This document shows, piece after piece, positions 30,037 through 40,094 of a DNA stretch of 64,000 nt; the stretch's first letter is position 1; every line of letters starts with the position of its first letter. The notes beneath the pieces are model-generated. The model had not been told where the DNA came from and ran no database searches. It was given only the letters and a program-made list of their open reading frames with translations. The stretch is from Rikenellaceae bacterium (GTDB lineage: Bacteria > Bacteroidota > Bacteroidia > Bacteroidales > Rikenellaceae). A program made the translations under genes and the position numbers. The stretch is from positions 1 through 64,000 of the forward strand of contig JAFTOX010000001.1 in NCBI GenBank assembly GCA_017463585.1, in the 5' to 3' direction.

Positions 30037-31851
30037 ATGAATCTGATTAACCTTTTTCGAAAGATCGGACCATACGTGCGACCCTACCGCTGGCTGGTGG
30101 TGCTGACGCTGATATTGACCCTTATCGGATCGTTCATCGCGCAGATCAATGCCGTGGTGCTCGACCGAACTGTCGACGCAATCAACAATCTGATCAACAC
30201 CGACTCGATGGTGTGGAGTCGTGCGGCGCACATTCTCACGATCATCACCCTCGTGTTGCTCGGCAAGGAGGTACTCTCGGCGGCAATTACCTACGCTCAG
30301 CACTTCTTCGGCGAAAAGATGCGTATCAACGTGTCGAAGGATCTCTCGCAGGCGGTCATCGACCAGATGTTGCGCTACCGAATGGCCTTCTTTTCGCGGG
30401 CAAACAACGAGACGGGCAAGCTCCAAACACGTATCGACCAAGGCGTTAGCAGCCTTTCATCGACCGTACAGAACTTCTTTATCGACCTGTTGCCGCTGTT
30501 TATGAGTGCAGTGCTGGCGTTGATACTGATGTTCGCGGCAAACCTCTATGTCGGTTTGGCGGCGCTGGGCATTGTACCTATATATATTTGGATCACGATC
30601 CGCCAAGCGCGCAAGTTGCAGGGCTGGCGACGCAATATGCGCTCCTACCGCGAGCAGAAAAGCCACGGCGTGATGAATATCATCGAGAGTATCAACGTCA
30701 TCAAGTCGTTCAACCGCGAGCAGATTGAGAGCGACAAGCAGTGGCAACTGCAAACCGAATTTACCGACAACCAAATGCGCGTGCGCAAGACATCGTTCTA
30801 CTTCGACGGAATGAAAAGCTTTGTACGTCAGGTGGGTACGGTGCTCATCATAATCTTGACAGCCTACTTGGTGATGATCGACTACCCGGGTATGACCATC
30901 GGTAAGATTATGTACCACGTGATGTTGTTCTCGAACGTCACCGCGCCGATCACCCAGCTGCAACGTATCTTCGACCAGATGAACGATGCGCTGATCTATG
31001 CCGAGGGTTTCTTCGATATTTTGGAGGCCGACGGCGAGTGCGAGCCCTCGGGAACATACCGCCCCGAACGTGTCGAGGGTAATTTCGAGCTGTCGGGCGT
31101 CGATTTCACCTACCCCAACGGCACCAAGGCGCTGCACGACATCGATATGCGTATCGAGAGCGGTAAGATCACCGCGCTGGTTGGATTGTCGGGTGCGGGC
31201 AAATCGACCGTGCTCAATCTGCTGGTGAAGTTCTACTCGCCCGATTGCGGCTCGATCAAGTTAGACGGGGTCGATCTGCGTGAATACGACACCAAATTCC
31301 TGCGCGACAATATCGGTATGGTGTTGCAGAAGAACCACATCTTCGACGGTTCGATCGAGGAGAATATCCGCTACGGACGCCCCAACGCCACACGCGAGCA
31401 GGTCGAGGAGGCAGCCCGCAAGGCGTATATCTATGACCAGATTATGAAGCTGCCCAACGGTTTCGATTCGAAGGCGCAGCTACTCTCGGGCGGTCAGCAA
31501 CAACGTATCGCCATCGCGCGTATGTTCTTGAAGAATCCGCCGATCATCTTCCTCGACGAGCCGACCGCCTCGCTCGACGCCATCGCCACCGAGCAGATCA
31601 AGGCAAGTATCGACGCCATCAAGCGCGACCGCACGGTGATCATCATCTCGCACAGCATTTCTCAAATCATTGATAGTGATGTGATTTACGCGATGAAGGA
31701 GGGACGTGTCGAGCAGTCGGGCGACCCCGATACGTTGTACCGCGAGGGAGGTGTCTATAAGGATATTGTCGATGCGTCGGCACGCAGCCTGAACATCGAC
31801 AAGCTGGCTCAGACGCTCGATGCGGACGGCGACGGAGTGATGTTTGACTAA
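30037..31851 (+). CDS. ABC transporter, fused permease-ATPase (MsbA-like exporter)
   Basis: A 604-residue type I exporter half-transporter. Six TM helices occupy about 1-320; the nucleotide-binding domain has Walker A LVGLSGAGKST near 383-391, the Q-loop, signature LLSGGQQQRIAIAR near 481-494, Walker B PIIFLDEPTASLD and switch ISHS. It works as a homodimer in the inner membrane. Substrate is unknown; lipid or peptide export is typical. A conserved-like C-terminal tail (LAQTLDADGDGVMFD) resembles a calcium-binding DxDxDG string, which is odd for this family. A TTAAATTTG element at 29998-30010 is the likely promoter. Confidence 0.92.
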   Translation: MNLINLFRKIGPYVRPYRWLVVLTLILTLIGSFIAQINAVVLDRTVDAINNLINTDSMVWSRAAHILTIITLVLLGKEVLSAAITYAQHFFGEKMRINVSKDLSQAVIDQMLRYRMAFFSRANNETGKLQTRIDQGVSSLSSTVQNFFIDLLPLFMSAVLALILMFAANLYVGLAALGIVPIYIWITIRQARKLQGWRRNMRSYREQKSHGVMNIIESINVIKSFNREQIESDKQWQLQTEFTDNQMRVRKTSFYFDGMKSFVRQVGTVLIIILTAYLVMIDYPGMTIGKIMYHVMLFSNVTAPITQLQRIFDQMNDALIYAEGFFDILEADGECEPSGTYRPERVEGNFELSGVDFTYPNGTKALHDIDMRIESGKITALVGLSGAGKSTVLNLLVKFYSPDCGSIKLDGVDLREYDTKFLRDNIGMVLQKNHIFDGSIEENIRYGRPNATREQVEEAARKAYIYDQIMKLPNGFDSKAQLLSGGQQQRIAIARMFLKNPPIIFLDEPTASLDAIATEQIKASIDAIKRDRTVIIISHSISQIIDSDVIYAMKEGRVEQSGDPDTLYREGGVYKDIVDASARSLNIDKLAQTLDADGDGVMFD

Positions 31852-31912
31852 AAATTCTCAAATTTTCGATAAAACGAGGTGCGCGAGTGTCGAAATTCGC
31901 GCACTTTTCGTT

Positions 31913-31920
31913 ACCTTTGC
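31913..31920 (+). promoter_or_regulatory. -7 element upstream of the 190-aa hypothetical
   Basis: TACCTTTG, about 19 bases before the ATG at 31939, in the context GTTACCTTTGCGCCCG, the same string as before rplY (49706-49718). Confidence 0.5.
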
Positions 31921-31938
31921 GCCCGAAAAACAAGAATA

Positions 31939-32511
31939 ATGGAACAATCGCAATACTATAACGAATACGAGGAGCGTTTGCAGATCGAACTGCTCAAATT
32001 GTGCACCTCGCACGGTATGTTGGAGGGAACGCTGCTCGCCTCGGACGACATCGACGAGCGTTGGAACGACTACGCCTCGCACTATATGGCGGACTCGGTG
32101 AGCCAGATCAACACCTTCCCCGCTGCCGCAATCGCGTGGGCAGGCTATGTGGGTATGGCCGTGGCGCACCGTTGGGACGAGGATTGGGAGCAATACGCCG
32201 AGGAGGAGTATGACGCCCTGCACGGTGAGCGCGGTTTCGACGATATGGACGAGCATATCGTACAGAATATCTTAGGTTTGGCTCTCGATTCGGAAGAGGC
32301 CGCCAAGATCGAGGACACGATGCGAAGTTGCGCCCATATGGCGATGACACTCATTCGCCGCGAGCAGGTCGAGGGGCAGAGCACCAAAGCCTTCTACATC
32401 TTCGCTCGAACGGCCAAAGTGTTATTCCGCATCGGTGCCGCATTGGAATTGCGACGATTGGGTTACCGATTCGAAAAAGTCAATATGGAGGATCAGCCGC
32501 TTTACTCGTAA
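31939..32511 (+). CDS. Conserved-looking hypothetical protein (190 aa)
   Basis: A 190-residue cytoplasmic protein, acidic and helical: YEERLQIELLKLCTSHGMLE, then IAWAGYVGMAVAHRWDEDW (a hydrophobic helix) and ARTAKVLFRIGAALELRRLG. No catalytic motif is evident. The ATG at 31939 is used; it follows a good promoter. The composition matches core genes, so it is probably a long-standing chromosomal gene. Its stop codon lies within the terminator hairpin. Confidence 0.65.
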   Translation: MEQSQYYNEYEERLQIELLKLCTSHGMLEGTLLASDDIDERWNDYASHYMADSVSQINTFPAAAIAWAGYVGMAVAHRWDEDWEQYAEEEYDALHGERGFDDMDEHIVQNILGLALDSEEAAKIEDTMRSCAHMAMTLIRREQVEGQSTKAFYIFARTAKVLFRIGAALELRRLGYRFEKVNMEDQPLYS

Positions 32512-32537
32512 AAAGAGAGTAAGCGGCTATTTTTTTG
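32495..32537 (+). terminator. Terminator overlapping the end of the 190-aa gene
   Basis: AGCCGCTTTACTC (32495-32507) pairs with GAGTAAGCGGCT (32517-32528) with one bulged T, followed by seven T. Confidence 0.85.
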
Positions 32538-32581
32538 CAAAAAAGGGCGAACGAAACGGCTCAATCGAAAGAAAAAAATAG

Positions 32582-32589
32582 TATCTTTG
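32582..32589 (+). promoter_or_regulatory. -7 element of carB
   Basis: TATCTTTG, leaving a leader of roughly 100 bases before the ATG at 32698. No known riboswitch was recognised in the leader. Confidence 0.5.
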
Positions 32590-32697
32590 TACGAATAACT
32601 GCGCGCGTGCGACAATCGGACGCAGCTAATTCGGTATAAAACACTTGCTTACGGGCAAAATTTTGTGGAAAATATTTACAAAATACATACTGAACAA

Positions 32698-35600
32698 ATG
32701 GCAAATCTTACCAATCCCAAGAAGAAAGTTGTAGTGCTGGGCTCAGGCGCACTCAAAATCGGTCAGGCCGGTGAGTTCGACTACTCAGGCTCGCAGGCTC
32801 TGAAAGCTATGCGCGAAGAGGGCATTCAGACCGTGCTGATTAACCCCAACATCGCAACTATCCAGACCTCGGACGGCATCGCCGACAGCGTCTATTTCCT
32901 GCCGGTAACCCCCCACTTCGTGGAGGAGATCATCAAAAAAGAGCAGCCCGACGGTATTCTGCTCGCATTCGGTGGTCAGACCGCACTGAACTGCGGTACG
33001 GAGCTCTACCAGAAAGGCATTCTGCAAAAGTATGGCGTCGAGGTGCTTGGCACATCGGTCGAGGCGATTATGGCTACCGAGGACCGCGATCTGTTCGTCA
33101 AGAAGCTCAACGAGATCGACGTCAAGACCCCCATTTCGCAGGCCGTAGAGACGATGGAGGACGCAATCGCTGCCGCTCGCAAGATCGGTTTCCCGATTAT
33201 GGTTCGCTCGGCTTACGCGTTGGGCGGTTTGGGTAGCGGTATCTGCCGCAACGAGGAGGAGTTCGTAACGCTGTGCGAAAGCTCGTTCGCCTACTCGAAG
33301 CAGATTCTGGTCGAGGAGTCGCTCAAAGGTTGGAAGGAGATCGAGTTCGAGGTTATCCGCGACCGCAACGACCACTGCTTTACCGTTGCAAGTATGGAGA
33401 ACTTCGACCCGCTGGGTATCCACACCGGCGAGTCAATCGTGGTGGCTCCCACTTGCTCGCTCGACGAGGGCGAGTTGAAGATGTTGCAGGAGCTGTCGGT
33501 GAAGATTATCCGCCACATCGGTATCGTGGGTGAGTGCAACGTTCAGTATGCGTTCAACTCGGACACGGACGACTACCGCGTGATCGAGGTCAATGCTCGT
33601 CTGAGCCGTTCGTCGGCTTTGGCATCGAAGGCTACGGGTTACCCGCTGGCATTTGTGGCTGCGAAGTTGGCGCTGGGCTATACGCTCGACCAGATTGGCG
33701 AGATGGGTACAACCAACTCGGCATATAAGGCTCCCGAATTGGATTACCTGATCTGCAAGATCCCGCGTTGGGACCTCACGAAGTTTGCAGGCGTATCGCG
33801 TCAGATCGGCTCGTCGATGAAGTCGGTAGGCGAGATTATGTCGATCGGCAAATCGTTTGAGGAGGTAATTCAGAAGGGTCTGCGTATGATCGGTCAGGGT
33901 ATGCACGGCTTTGTCGGAAACGAGAACCAGCACTTCGACGATTTGGACAAGGAGTTGTCGAATCCGACCGACCTGCGTGTATTTGCCATTGCTGAGGCGT
34001 TGAAGCAGGGCTACACGATCGAGCGTCTGTTCGAATTGACGAAGATCTCGCCTTGGTTCCTCGAAAAGTTGAAGAATATCTACGACTACTCGGTTGTGTT
34101 GAGCAGTTTCAACTCGATCGAAGAGGTTCCTACCGAAGTACTTTGGAAGGCTAAGCAGCTGGGATTCTCGGACTTCCAGATCGCACGTTTCGCAGGCAAG
34201 AACCGCGAAAATATGCACAAGCAGGTGCTGGCCGTACGCGCACTGCGTAAGAAGGCTAACGTACTGCCCACCGTCAAGCGCATCAATACGGTCGCATCGG
34301 AGCACCCCGAGCTGACCAACTATCTCTATATGACCTACGACGCAACGGATCACGACATTCCGTTCTTCAAGAACGAGAAGTCGGTTGTGGTGCTGGGCTC
34401 GGGTGCCTACCGCATCGGCTCGTCGGTTGAGTTCGACTGGTGCTCGGTCAATGCAATCCAGACGGCTCGCAAGTTGGGCTACAAGTCGATTATGGTCAAT
34501 TACAACCCCGAAACCGTTTCGACCGACTACGATATGTGCGACCGTCTGTACTTCGACGAGCTGTCGTTCGAGCGCGTGATGGACGTTATGGATCTCGAAA
34601 CCCCGCGCGGTGTGATCGTTTCGGTGGGTGGTCAGATCCCCAACAACTTGGCAATGAAGCTCTACCATCAGGATATTCCCGTGCTGGGCACCTCGCCTCT
34701 GTCGATCGACCGCGCCGAGAACCGCCACAAGTTTTCGAGTATGCTCGATCAGCTCGGTATCGACCAGCCCGCGTGGAAGGAGCTGTCGGATATGAAGGAT
34801 ATCTACGAATTTGTCGATAAGGTTGGCTACCCCGTTCTGGTGCGTCCTTCGTACGTGCTCTCGGGTGCAGCGATGAACGTCTGCTACAATCAGGAGCAAC
34901 TCGAACGATTCTTGGCTGCTGCTGCCGAGGTTTCGAAGGAGTATCCCGTTGTGGTTTCGCAATTCTTGCAGAACGCTAAGGAGATCGAGTTCGACGCTGT
35001 GGCTAAGGACGGTGAGGTTGTCGAGTATGCCATCTCGGAGCACATCGAGTTTGCAGGCGTTCACTCGGGCGACGCGACACTCGTATTCCCGCCCCAGAAG
35101 ATCTACTTCGAGACGGCTCGCCGAATCAAGAAGATCAGCCGCAAGATTGCTAAGGAGCTGAATATCAGCGGTCCGTTCAATATCCAATACTTGGCTAAGA
35201 ACAACGACGTGAAGGTTATCGAGTGTAACCTGCGTGCGTCGCGTTCGTTCCCGTTCGTGTCGAAGGTTTTGAAGCGCAACTTCATCGAGACCGCAACGCG
35301 AATTATGCTCGACGCACCCTACAACAAACCCGATACCAACGTGTTCGATATTGACTGGATCGGTGTCAAGTCGTCGCAGTTCTCGTTCGCGCGTCTGCAC
35401 AATGCCGACCCCGTGCTGAGCGTCGATATGTCGTCGACCGGTGAGGTTGGTTGCTTGGGCGACGACTTCCACGAGGCTCTGCTGACGGCAATGATCTCGG
35501 TCGGCTACTCGATCCCTGAGAAGAACATTATGGTTTCGTCGGGCGACGCTAAGTCGAAGGTCGATCTGTTGGAGCCCTGCAAGGTATTGCAGAAGCACGG

Positions 35601-35928
35601 CTACAACATCTTCGCAACCAAGGGCACACAGCGTTTCCTCGGCGAGCACGGCATCGAGGCAACCGTTGTCGATTGGCCAGATGAGGGTGAGAGCGGTCTG
35701 AATGTGATGGATATGATCTCGAACCACGGCTTCGACCTGATCGTGAATATCCCGAAGAACCACACCCACCGCGAACTGACCAACGGCTACAAGATCCGCC
35801 GCGCTGCCATCGACCACAACATTCCGTTGATCACCAACGCTCGTCTAGCAAGTGCCTTCATCGAGGCTTGTTGCGAGTTGAAGGAGGGCAATATCCAGAT
35901 CAAGAGCTGGCAGGAGTATAAGATGTAA
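32698..35928 (+). CDS. carB: Carbamoyl-phosphate synthase large subunit
   Basis: A 1076-residue enzyme that builds carbamoyl phosphate from bicarbonate, ammonia (from glutamine via CarA) and two ATP, for pyrimidine and arginine synthesis. The two homologous ATP-grasp halves are clear: VVVLGSGALKIGQAGEFDYS at the N-terminus and VVVLGSGAYRIGSSVEFDWC near residue 563. An oligomerisation linker lies between and an MGS-like allosteric domain at the end (HGYNIFATKGTQRFLGEHGI). The ATG at 32698 is preferred to a GTG at 32665, since it fits the family N-terminus. carA is not in the window. It is monocistronic (terminator follows), with codon bias suggesting high expression. Confidence 0.96.
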   Translation: MANLTNPKKKVVVLGSGALKIGQAGEFDYSGSQALKAMREEGIQTVLINPNIATIQTSDGIADSVYFLPVTPHFVEEIIKKEQPDGILLAFGGQTALNCGTELYQKGILQKYGVEVLGTSVEAIMATEDRDLFVKKLNEIDVKTPISQAVETMEDAIAAARKIGFPIMVRSAYALGGLGSGICRNEEEFVTLCESSFAYSKQILVEESLKGWKEIEFEVIRDRNDHCFTVASMENFDPLGIHTGESIVVAPTCSLDEGELKMLQELSVKIIRHIGIVGECNVQYAFNSDTDDYRVIEVNARLSRSSALASKATGYPLAFVAAKLALGYTLDQIGEMGTTNSAYKAPELDYLICKIPRWDLTKFAGVSRQIGSSMKSVGEIMSIGKSFEEVIQKGLRMIGQGMHGFVGNENQHFDDLDKELSNPTDLRVFAIAEALKQGYTIERLFELTKISPWFLEKLKNIYDYSVVLSSFNSIEEVPTEVLWKAKQLGFSDFQIARFAGKNRENMHKQVLAVRALRKKANVLPTVKRINTVASEHPELTNYLYMTYDATDHDIPFFKNEKSVVVLGSGAYRIGSSVEFDWCSVNAIQTARKLGYKSIMVNYNPETVSTDYDMCDRLYFDELSFERVMDVMDLETPRGVIVSVGGQIPNNLAMKLYHQDIPVLGTSPLSIDRAENRHKFSSMLDQLGIDQPAWKELSDMKDIYEFVDKVGYPVLVRPSYVLSGAAMNVCYNQEQLERFLAAAAEVSKEYPVVVSQFLQNAKEIEFDAVAKDGEVVEYAISEHIEFAGVHSGDATLVFPPQKIYFETARRIKKISRKIAKELNISGPFNIQYLAKNNDVKVIECNLRASRSFPFVSKVLKRNFIETATRIMLDAPYNKPDTNVFDIDWIGVKSSQFSFARLHNADPVLSVDMSSTGEVGCLGDDFHEALLTAMISVGYSIPEKNIMVSSGDAKSKVDLLEPCKVLQKHGYNIFATKGTQRFLGEHGIEATVVDWPDEGESGLNVMDMISNHGFDLIVNIPKNHTHRELTNGYKIRRAAIDHNIPLITNARLASAFIEACCELKEGNIQIKSWQEYKM

Positions 35929-35944
35929 TTCCACTACACACGCA

Positions 35945-35980
35945 ATAAAGAGGGCTGCGCTTAGGCGTGGCCCTCTTTAT
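35945..35980 (+). terminator. Terminator of carB
   Basis: ATAAAGAGGGC (35945-35955) pairs perfectly with GCCCTCTTTAT (35970-35980). Confidence 0.85.
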
Positions 35981-36005
35981 ACCTTAAATATATATAGGCA
36001 CAAAT

Positions 36006-36479
36006 ATGGCTGAGCACCTCGAAATTGCAAACGGAACAAAGGCCGAGCGTTATGCGCTCCTCACTCGACAGATCGAAGCCGTCGTGGCGGGCGAAACAGA
36101 TATGATCGCACGTATGGCAAACGTGGCGTCGATGATCCACCACACATTCGGTTTTTGGTGGACGGGATTTTATCGCACGGTGGGCAACGAGCTGGTACTC
36201 GGACCATTTCAAGGACCGCTCGCCTGCACCCGTATCGCCTTCGGACGAGGTGTTTGCGGTACGGCGTGGCGCCAAGAACGAACGATCGTAGTGCCCGACG
36301 TCGAACAATTCGAGGGTCACATCGCGTGTAGCTCGGCCTCGCGCAGCGAAATCGTCGTGCCCCTGCGCCAAAATGGAGTGATCATCGGGGTACTCGACAT
36401 CGACAGTTGCGAGCTGGCAACATTCGACGCGACCGATCAGGAGTGGCTGGAACGTATCGTCGAGATCATTACACGCTGA
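36006..36479 (+). CDS. msrC: Free methionine-(R)-sulfoxide reductase (GAF type)
   Basis: A 157-residue GAF-domain protein matching fRMsr: TGFYRTVGNELVLGPFQGPL, then RIAFGRGVCGTAWRQ, VVPDVEQFEGHIACSSASRS and EIVVPL. The three catalytic/resolving cysteines are present (C74, C84, C108), spaced as in the E. coli enzyme. It reduces free Met-R-sulfoxide with thioredoxin in the cytoplasm. The start ATG 36006 gives the normal length. With katA it adds to oxidative-stress repair. Confidence 0.92.
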   Translation: MAEHLEIANGTKAERYALLTRQIEAVVAGETDMIARMANVASMIHHTFGFWWTGFYRTVGNELVLGPFQGPLACTRIAFGRGVCGTAWRQERTIVVPDVEQFEGHIACSSASRSEIVVPLRQNGVIIGVLDIDSCELATFDATDQEWLERIVEIITR

Positions 36480-37010
36480 TTGCTACCCCGCACCACCACC
36501 CGAGCGACAATCCGAAAGTCAAACCACGCACAGAGTCCCACCTCGCCCCGATTTTGCCCGCAGGTAGAGCCTGCACCGAGGTCGTTTTGCGGGAAATTGC
36601 CGATAAAATATTTTTTTCGCACACTCGCCTCGTTGTGTTAAAGCGCTAACAGACAACCGTTAGCGAGATAGAATCTGAGCCAACGAAGGGCAAAAAGCGT
36701 CATTTCGTCACTTTTGCAGACAAAGCGTAAAAAAATCTACCACTTTTTTATCTAATCCAAAAATCGAAACGTTCGTTCCATACCACACTATAAGACAGCG
36801 AGTTAAGTCACCGAGTGCGCTCGTCAAAACGAGAATTTTCGATCAAACACCCCACAAACGGACGGCTTTGAATTTTTTTTATTGGATTTTTTTGCGTACT
36901 TTGCACCCCTAAATATTGATTAGCGAAACTGTTTTATGATTAGCAAGCAGATTTTTTGAGAGAATTCGATATTTAATAATTATTAATTTCTAAGTTTAAA
37001 TTTTTTAACA
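36480..37010. other. 531-base intergenic region with leader of the large lipoprotein gene
   Basis: No ORF with coding character was found. A perfect 7-bp inverted repeat CGCTAAC/GTTAGCG lies at 36644-36650 and 36659-36665. A CCCGCA/TGCGGG pairing near 36560-36597 could serve as a weak terminator for msrC. A promoter-like GCGTACTTTGCACC at about 36893-36906 would give a leader of roughly 105 AT-rich bases before the ATG at 37011, suited to strong translation. Confidence 0.5.
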
Positions 37011-39998
37011 ATGAAGAACTTTTTACTTAAAGTTGCTCTGATCGGCGCTATGTTCGCTGGTTTGGCTCTGACGGGTTGCGAGACCGCTGACCCGATGGAG
37101 AATGTTGCAATGGGTGCAGAGGTTACTTCGACCAGCTTGACTGGTGTGACCGTTAAGGTGATGACCAATGGCATTACCGAGTACGCTTACACGGTTGTTC
37201 CCGCTGGTAGCTCGAAGCCTACTGCTGATGCCGTTTTCGCTAACGGCACCGTTAAGTCGATGGAGTACACCGACGGTGAGGACGCTTTTACCGTTGGCAA
37301 TCTGACTCCTGAGACCGACTACGTTTGCTACGTAGCTGGTAAGGCAGGTTCGACCTACTACCCCGTTGTATGTGATTTGGCATTCTCGACTAACATTATT
37401 CCTGCCTCGATGAGCGCAGCTGTGGTTGAGTCGGCTACTACCGCACAGACCCTGAGCGTAGAGGTTAAGACCGTGAAGATCAAGGCATTTGCTTATGCTG
37501 CATTCAAGGCTGAGGAGGCTCCCGAGAAGGCTCCCGCTGCTGACGTTGTATTCGCTGACGGCCAGATGGTTGAGTGCGCTGACGGTACTCACACCTTCAC
37601 TATGGAGGAGCTGTCGCCCAATACCGAGTACGTTGTTTACGTAGCTGGTCTGTTGAGCGAGGCTGACGAGAATGGCGTTAACCAGCCTTACGAGAAGGTT
37701 TTGGAGGTTAAGGCTACCACCGGTGACTTCACCGAGGAGCTGACCATCTTCGACAACACCGGCCGCTCGTTCAAGTTGCACGTTAAGCCGCAGTTGAGCG
37801 ATCCCGCTAACGTTATCAAGTGGGGTACTTGCGACATCTTTATGTACAATATGAACCAGACTCCCGACTTCGAGATGCTGAACCTGCACGACCAGTACTA
37901 TGGTAACTACTTCCAGGGCGATACCACTTTGGTATTCGACGAGGCTCACGGTAACGTATGGAGCGACGAGATGGGCGACTACATTACCTACTACGAGGCA
38001 ATCGTTCCCGGTCAGCCCCAGTACTTGGCACTCGGTGAGTTCAAGTATTCGGACGACGAGGAGGAGCACGGCCGTTGGGGCTGGGGCGCAGGTTACTACC
38101 TGGCTATGTTCAACCAGGAGTCGTATATGAACGACCTGTACGCTTACTATTACGGTGAGACCGACACAAAGCCCGAGGAGAATCCCTACTGGACTGGCTA
38201 CCACAAGCAGATCAAGTTCCAGACCAAGGCTCCCGAGCTGCTCGACGCTGCTTTGGAGATCGATATGAGCGGTCTGCGTGCTAACGGCGGTCCGATCAAG
38301 ATCAACACCAATGGTGCTGCTGAGCGCATAACCGTAATGTTGCTCGACCCGATGACCTACCAGCAGATTATGCCTCTCTTGGATGACAACGAGGATTACT
38401 TGCAGTGGTTCACCACTTCGTACGTAGGCTTTATGATGGTAGGTGCTCAGACCTTCGGTGGCGCTAACATCAAGTTCGAGATGACCGACTTCCTGTGGGA
38501 GGTTAGCAAGGAGGAGACCTACAAGCTGCTGGTAGTTGCTACCAAGGACGCTGTTGAGGGTTCGCTCGACGCTAAGTATCAGCAGTTCGTTAAGGCTGAC
38601 GTTGTTCTGCCCGACTACAAGCTGCCCGCTCCTACTTTGGAGATCACCCCGATCGAGTCGACTTCGCCCTTCGAGGTTTCGTTCAACGTTAAATGTCCTT
38701 CGCAGGACGCTTACTACGGTAAGTACGCTGCTAACTACGCTCGCGAGTGGGCTGAGGCTGGTTTCGATGAGAACCCCGCTGAGGCTATGGAGTACAACGG
38801 TAACGATCTGACCGCTGATGATCTGGCACTGATCAACTCGGCTGAGGGTATGACCTTCACCTTCTTATCGTACGAGGATAAGGTAACCAAGCTCGGCGTT
38901 GTATTGGAGAGCATCGAGGGTCTGCCCTGCGAGCCCGTGATCGTCGAGAACAAGTCGTTGGCTGAGCCTGCTAAGGAGGCTGTTGATTCGGAGTACTTCA
39001 CTTCGCTCGATGGCGACTGGACCGCTACCGCAACTAACCGCTACATCAAGCAGACCTACATCTTGGGTGAGGGTCGCTACCAGTACGATACCGTCCTGAC
39101 CGTGAAGACCTCGAAGGTAACTATCGGCAACGTTGGCTATCCCGCAGAGCTCGACGAGGACGTATATAACACTTGGTTCGAGAATACTCCTTACCAGACC
39201 GAGGCTGAGGTTGATGCTCAGTTCGCTCTGTTCAAGGAGGCTGTTGATATCTTCAACAAGAAGACCGCAGCTCAGAACCGTATCCTGTTGAACGGCTTCG
39301 ACTTCCAGGTAAGCAACTACTCAACCTACTCGCAGTACGCATCGCCCTTCGAGTTGTGGTGCTCGGATAGCTACAATGGCTACGACAACGCATCGCCCGT
39401 TTGGGACTTCGGTCCGAAGTGGTATTTGGAGGTTGCTAAGGACGGTACCGTTACCGCTCCGTTCAATATGAACTACTTCGCTCCTATGTCGAACTGGAAG
39501 TACTACAACCCGTACTACTTCGCAGGTGCAAGCGACAAGGCTTACGCTCCTTACAAGGTTGACGGCTCGACTGAGTACCCCAACGAGAACGGTCAGTTCC
39601 CCGTTGAGATCTCGGAGGACGGCAACACCATCACCGTTAAGCCTTATGTAGCTGCTGGCGACACCTTCTATCCCAATATGGGTTACTTCAGCTGGGGTTC
39701 GTTCTCGACTGGTACTTACGGTCAGATCGTTACCGACATCGTCCTGACTCGCGGTTGGACCGAGGAGAATGCAGGCGAGGGTGAGCAGACCGAGGCTGTT
39801 GCTAACGACGTTAAGTATGTTCCTGCTAACTACACTACCCTCTACAACGTGAAGCCGGCTCAGAAGCCTATGCCTCGCACCGTTATTAAGGCTATGCCTA
39901 ATTACGAGAAGGTAGAGATGAAGGTGGTAAGCGTTGATGAGTTCAAGGCTAACGTCGAGAAACTCCGCAAGGCTACCAAAGCTGCTGCTCGTAAGTAA
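37011..39998 (+). CDS. Large surface-type lipoprotein with fibronectin III-like repeats
   Basis: A 995-residue lipoprotein: signal and lipobox MFAGLALTGC with Cys at 23. Two fibronectin-III-like repeats follow (ITEYAYTVVPAGSSKPTADA and IKAFAYAAFKAEEAPEKAPA, each ending in a TPETDYVCYVAGK / SPNTEYVVYVAGL strand). A long Trp/Tyr-rich remainder of unknown fold comes next. Codons are strongly biased toward GCT, GTT, GAG, AAG and CGC, unlike most neighbours, suggesting very high expression. The long leader and strong promoter agree. It is the first gene of an envelope cluster with a TlpA-like thioredoxin, DUF6029 and Omp28 proteins, but a terminator separates it from them. Role unknown; probably outer-membrane anchored. 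Confidence 0.75.
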   Translation: MKNFLLKVALIGAMFAGLALTGCETADPMENVAMGAEVTSTSLTGVTVKVMTNGITEYAYTVVPAGSSKPTADAVFANGTVKSMEYTDGEDAFTVGNLTPETDYVCYVAGKAGSTYYPVVCDLAFSTNIIPASMSAAVVESATTAQTLSVEVKTVKIKAFAYAAFKAEEAPEKAPAADVVFADGQMVECADGTHTFTMEELSPNTEYVVYVAGLLSEADENGVNQPYEKVLEVKATTGDFTEELTIFDNTGRSFKLHVKPQLSDPANVIKWGTCDIFMYNMNQTPDFEMLNLHDQYYGNYFQGDTTLVFDEAHGNVWSDEMGDYITYYEAIVPGQPQYLALGEFKYSDDEEEHGRWGWGAGYYLAMFNQESYMNDLYAYYYGETDTKPEENPYWTGYHKQIKFQTKAPELLDAALEIDMSGLRANGGPIKINTNGAAERITVMLLDPMTYQQIMPLLDDNEDYLQWFTTSYVGFMMVGAQTFGGANIKFEMTDFLWEVSKEETYKLLVVATKDAVEGSLDAKYQQFVKADVVLPDYKLPAPTLEITPIESTSPFEVSFNVKCPSQDAYYGKYAANYAREWAEAGFDENPAEAMEYNGNDLTADDLALINSAEGMTFTFLSYEDKVTKLGVVLESIEGLPCEPVIVENKSLAEPAKEAVDSEYFTSLDGDWTATATNRYIKQTYILGEGRYQYDTVLTVKTSKVTIGNVGYPAELDEDVYNTWFENTPYQTEAEVDAQFALFKEAVDIFNKKTAAQNRILLNGFDFQVSNYSTYSQYASPFELWCSDSYNGYDNASPVWDFGPKWYLEVAKDGTVTAPFNMNYFAPMSNWKYYNPYYFAGASDKAYAPYKVDGSTEYPNENGQFPVEISEDGNTITVKPYVAAGDTFYPNMGYFSWGSFSTGTYGQIVTDIVLTRGWTEENAGEGEQTEAVANDVKYVPANYTTLYNVKPAQKPMPRTVIKAMPNYEKVEMKVVSVDEFKANVEKLRKATKAAARK

Positions 39999-40019
39999 TT
40001 TACGCACAATACTCTTAAA

Positions 40020-40057
40020 CCAAACAGTAACTCTCCGCGAGGGGAGCTACTGTTTGG
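40020..40057 (+). terminator. Terminator of the large lipoprotein gene
   Basis: CCAAACAGTA (40020-40029) pairs with TACTGTTTGG (40048-40057), with inner CTC/GAG pairs. The T-run is weak. Confidence 0.75.
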
Positions 40058-40094
40058 CTTATATAGCGAACACCTAAATTAAAACAAAAAATCT

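Noticed and set aside
33433..35817. A 794-codon open frame on the minus strand opposite carB
   Set aside because: It lies wholly antisense to a certain gene. Long antisense frames are expected where the sense gene has biased codons, and the translation has no recognisable domain.
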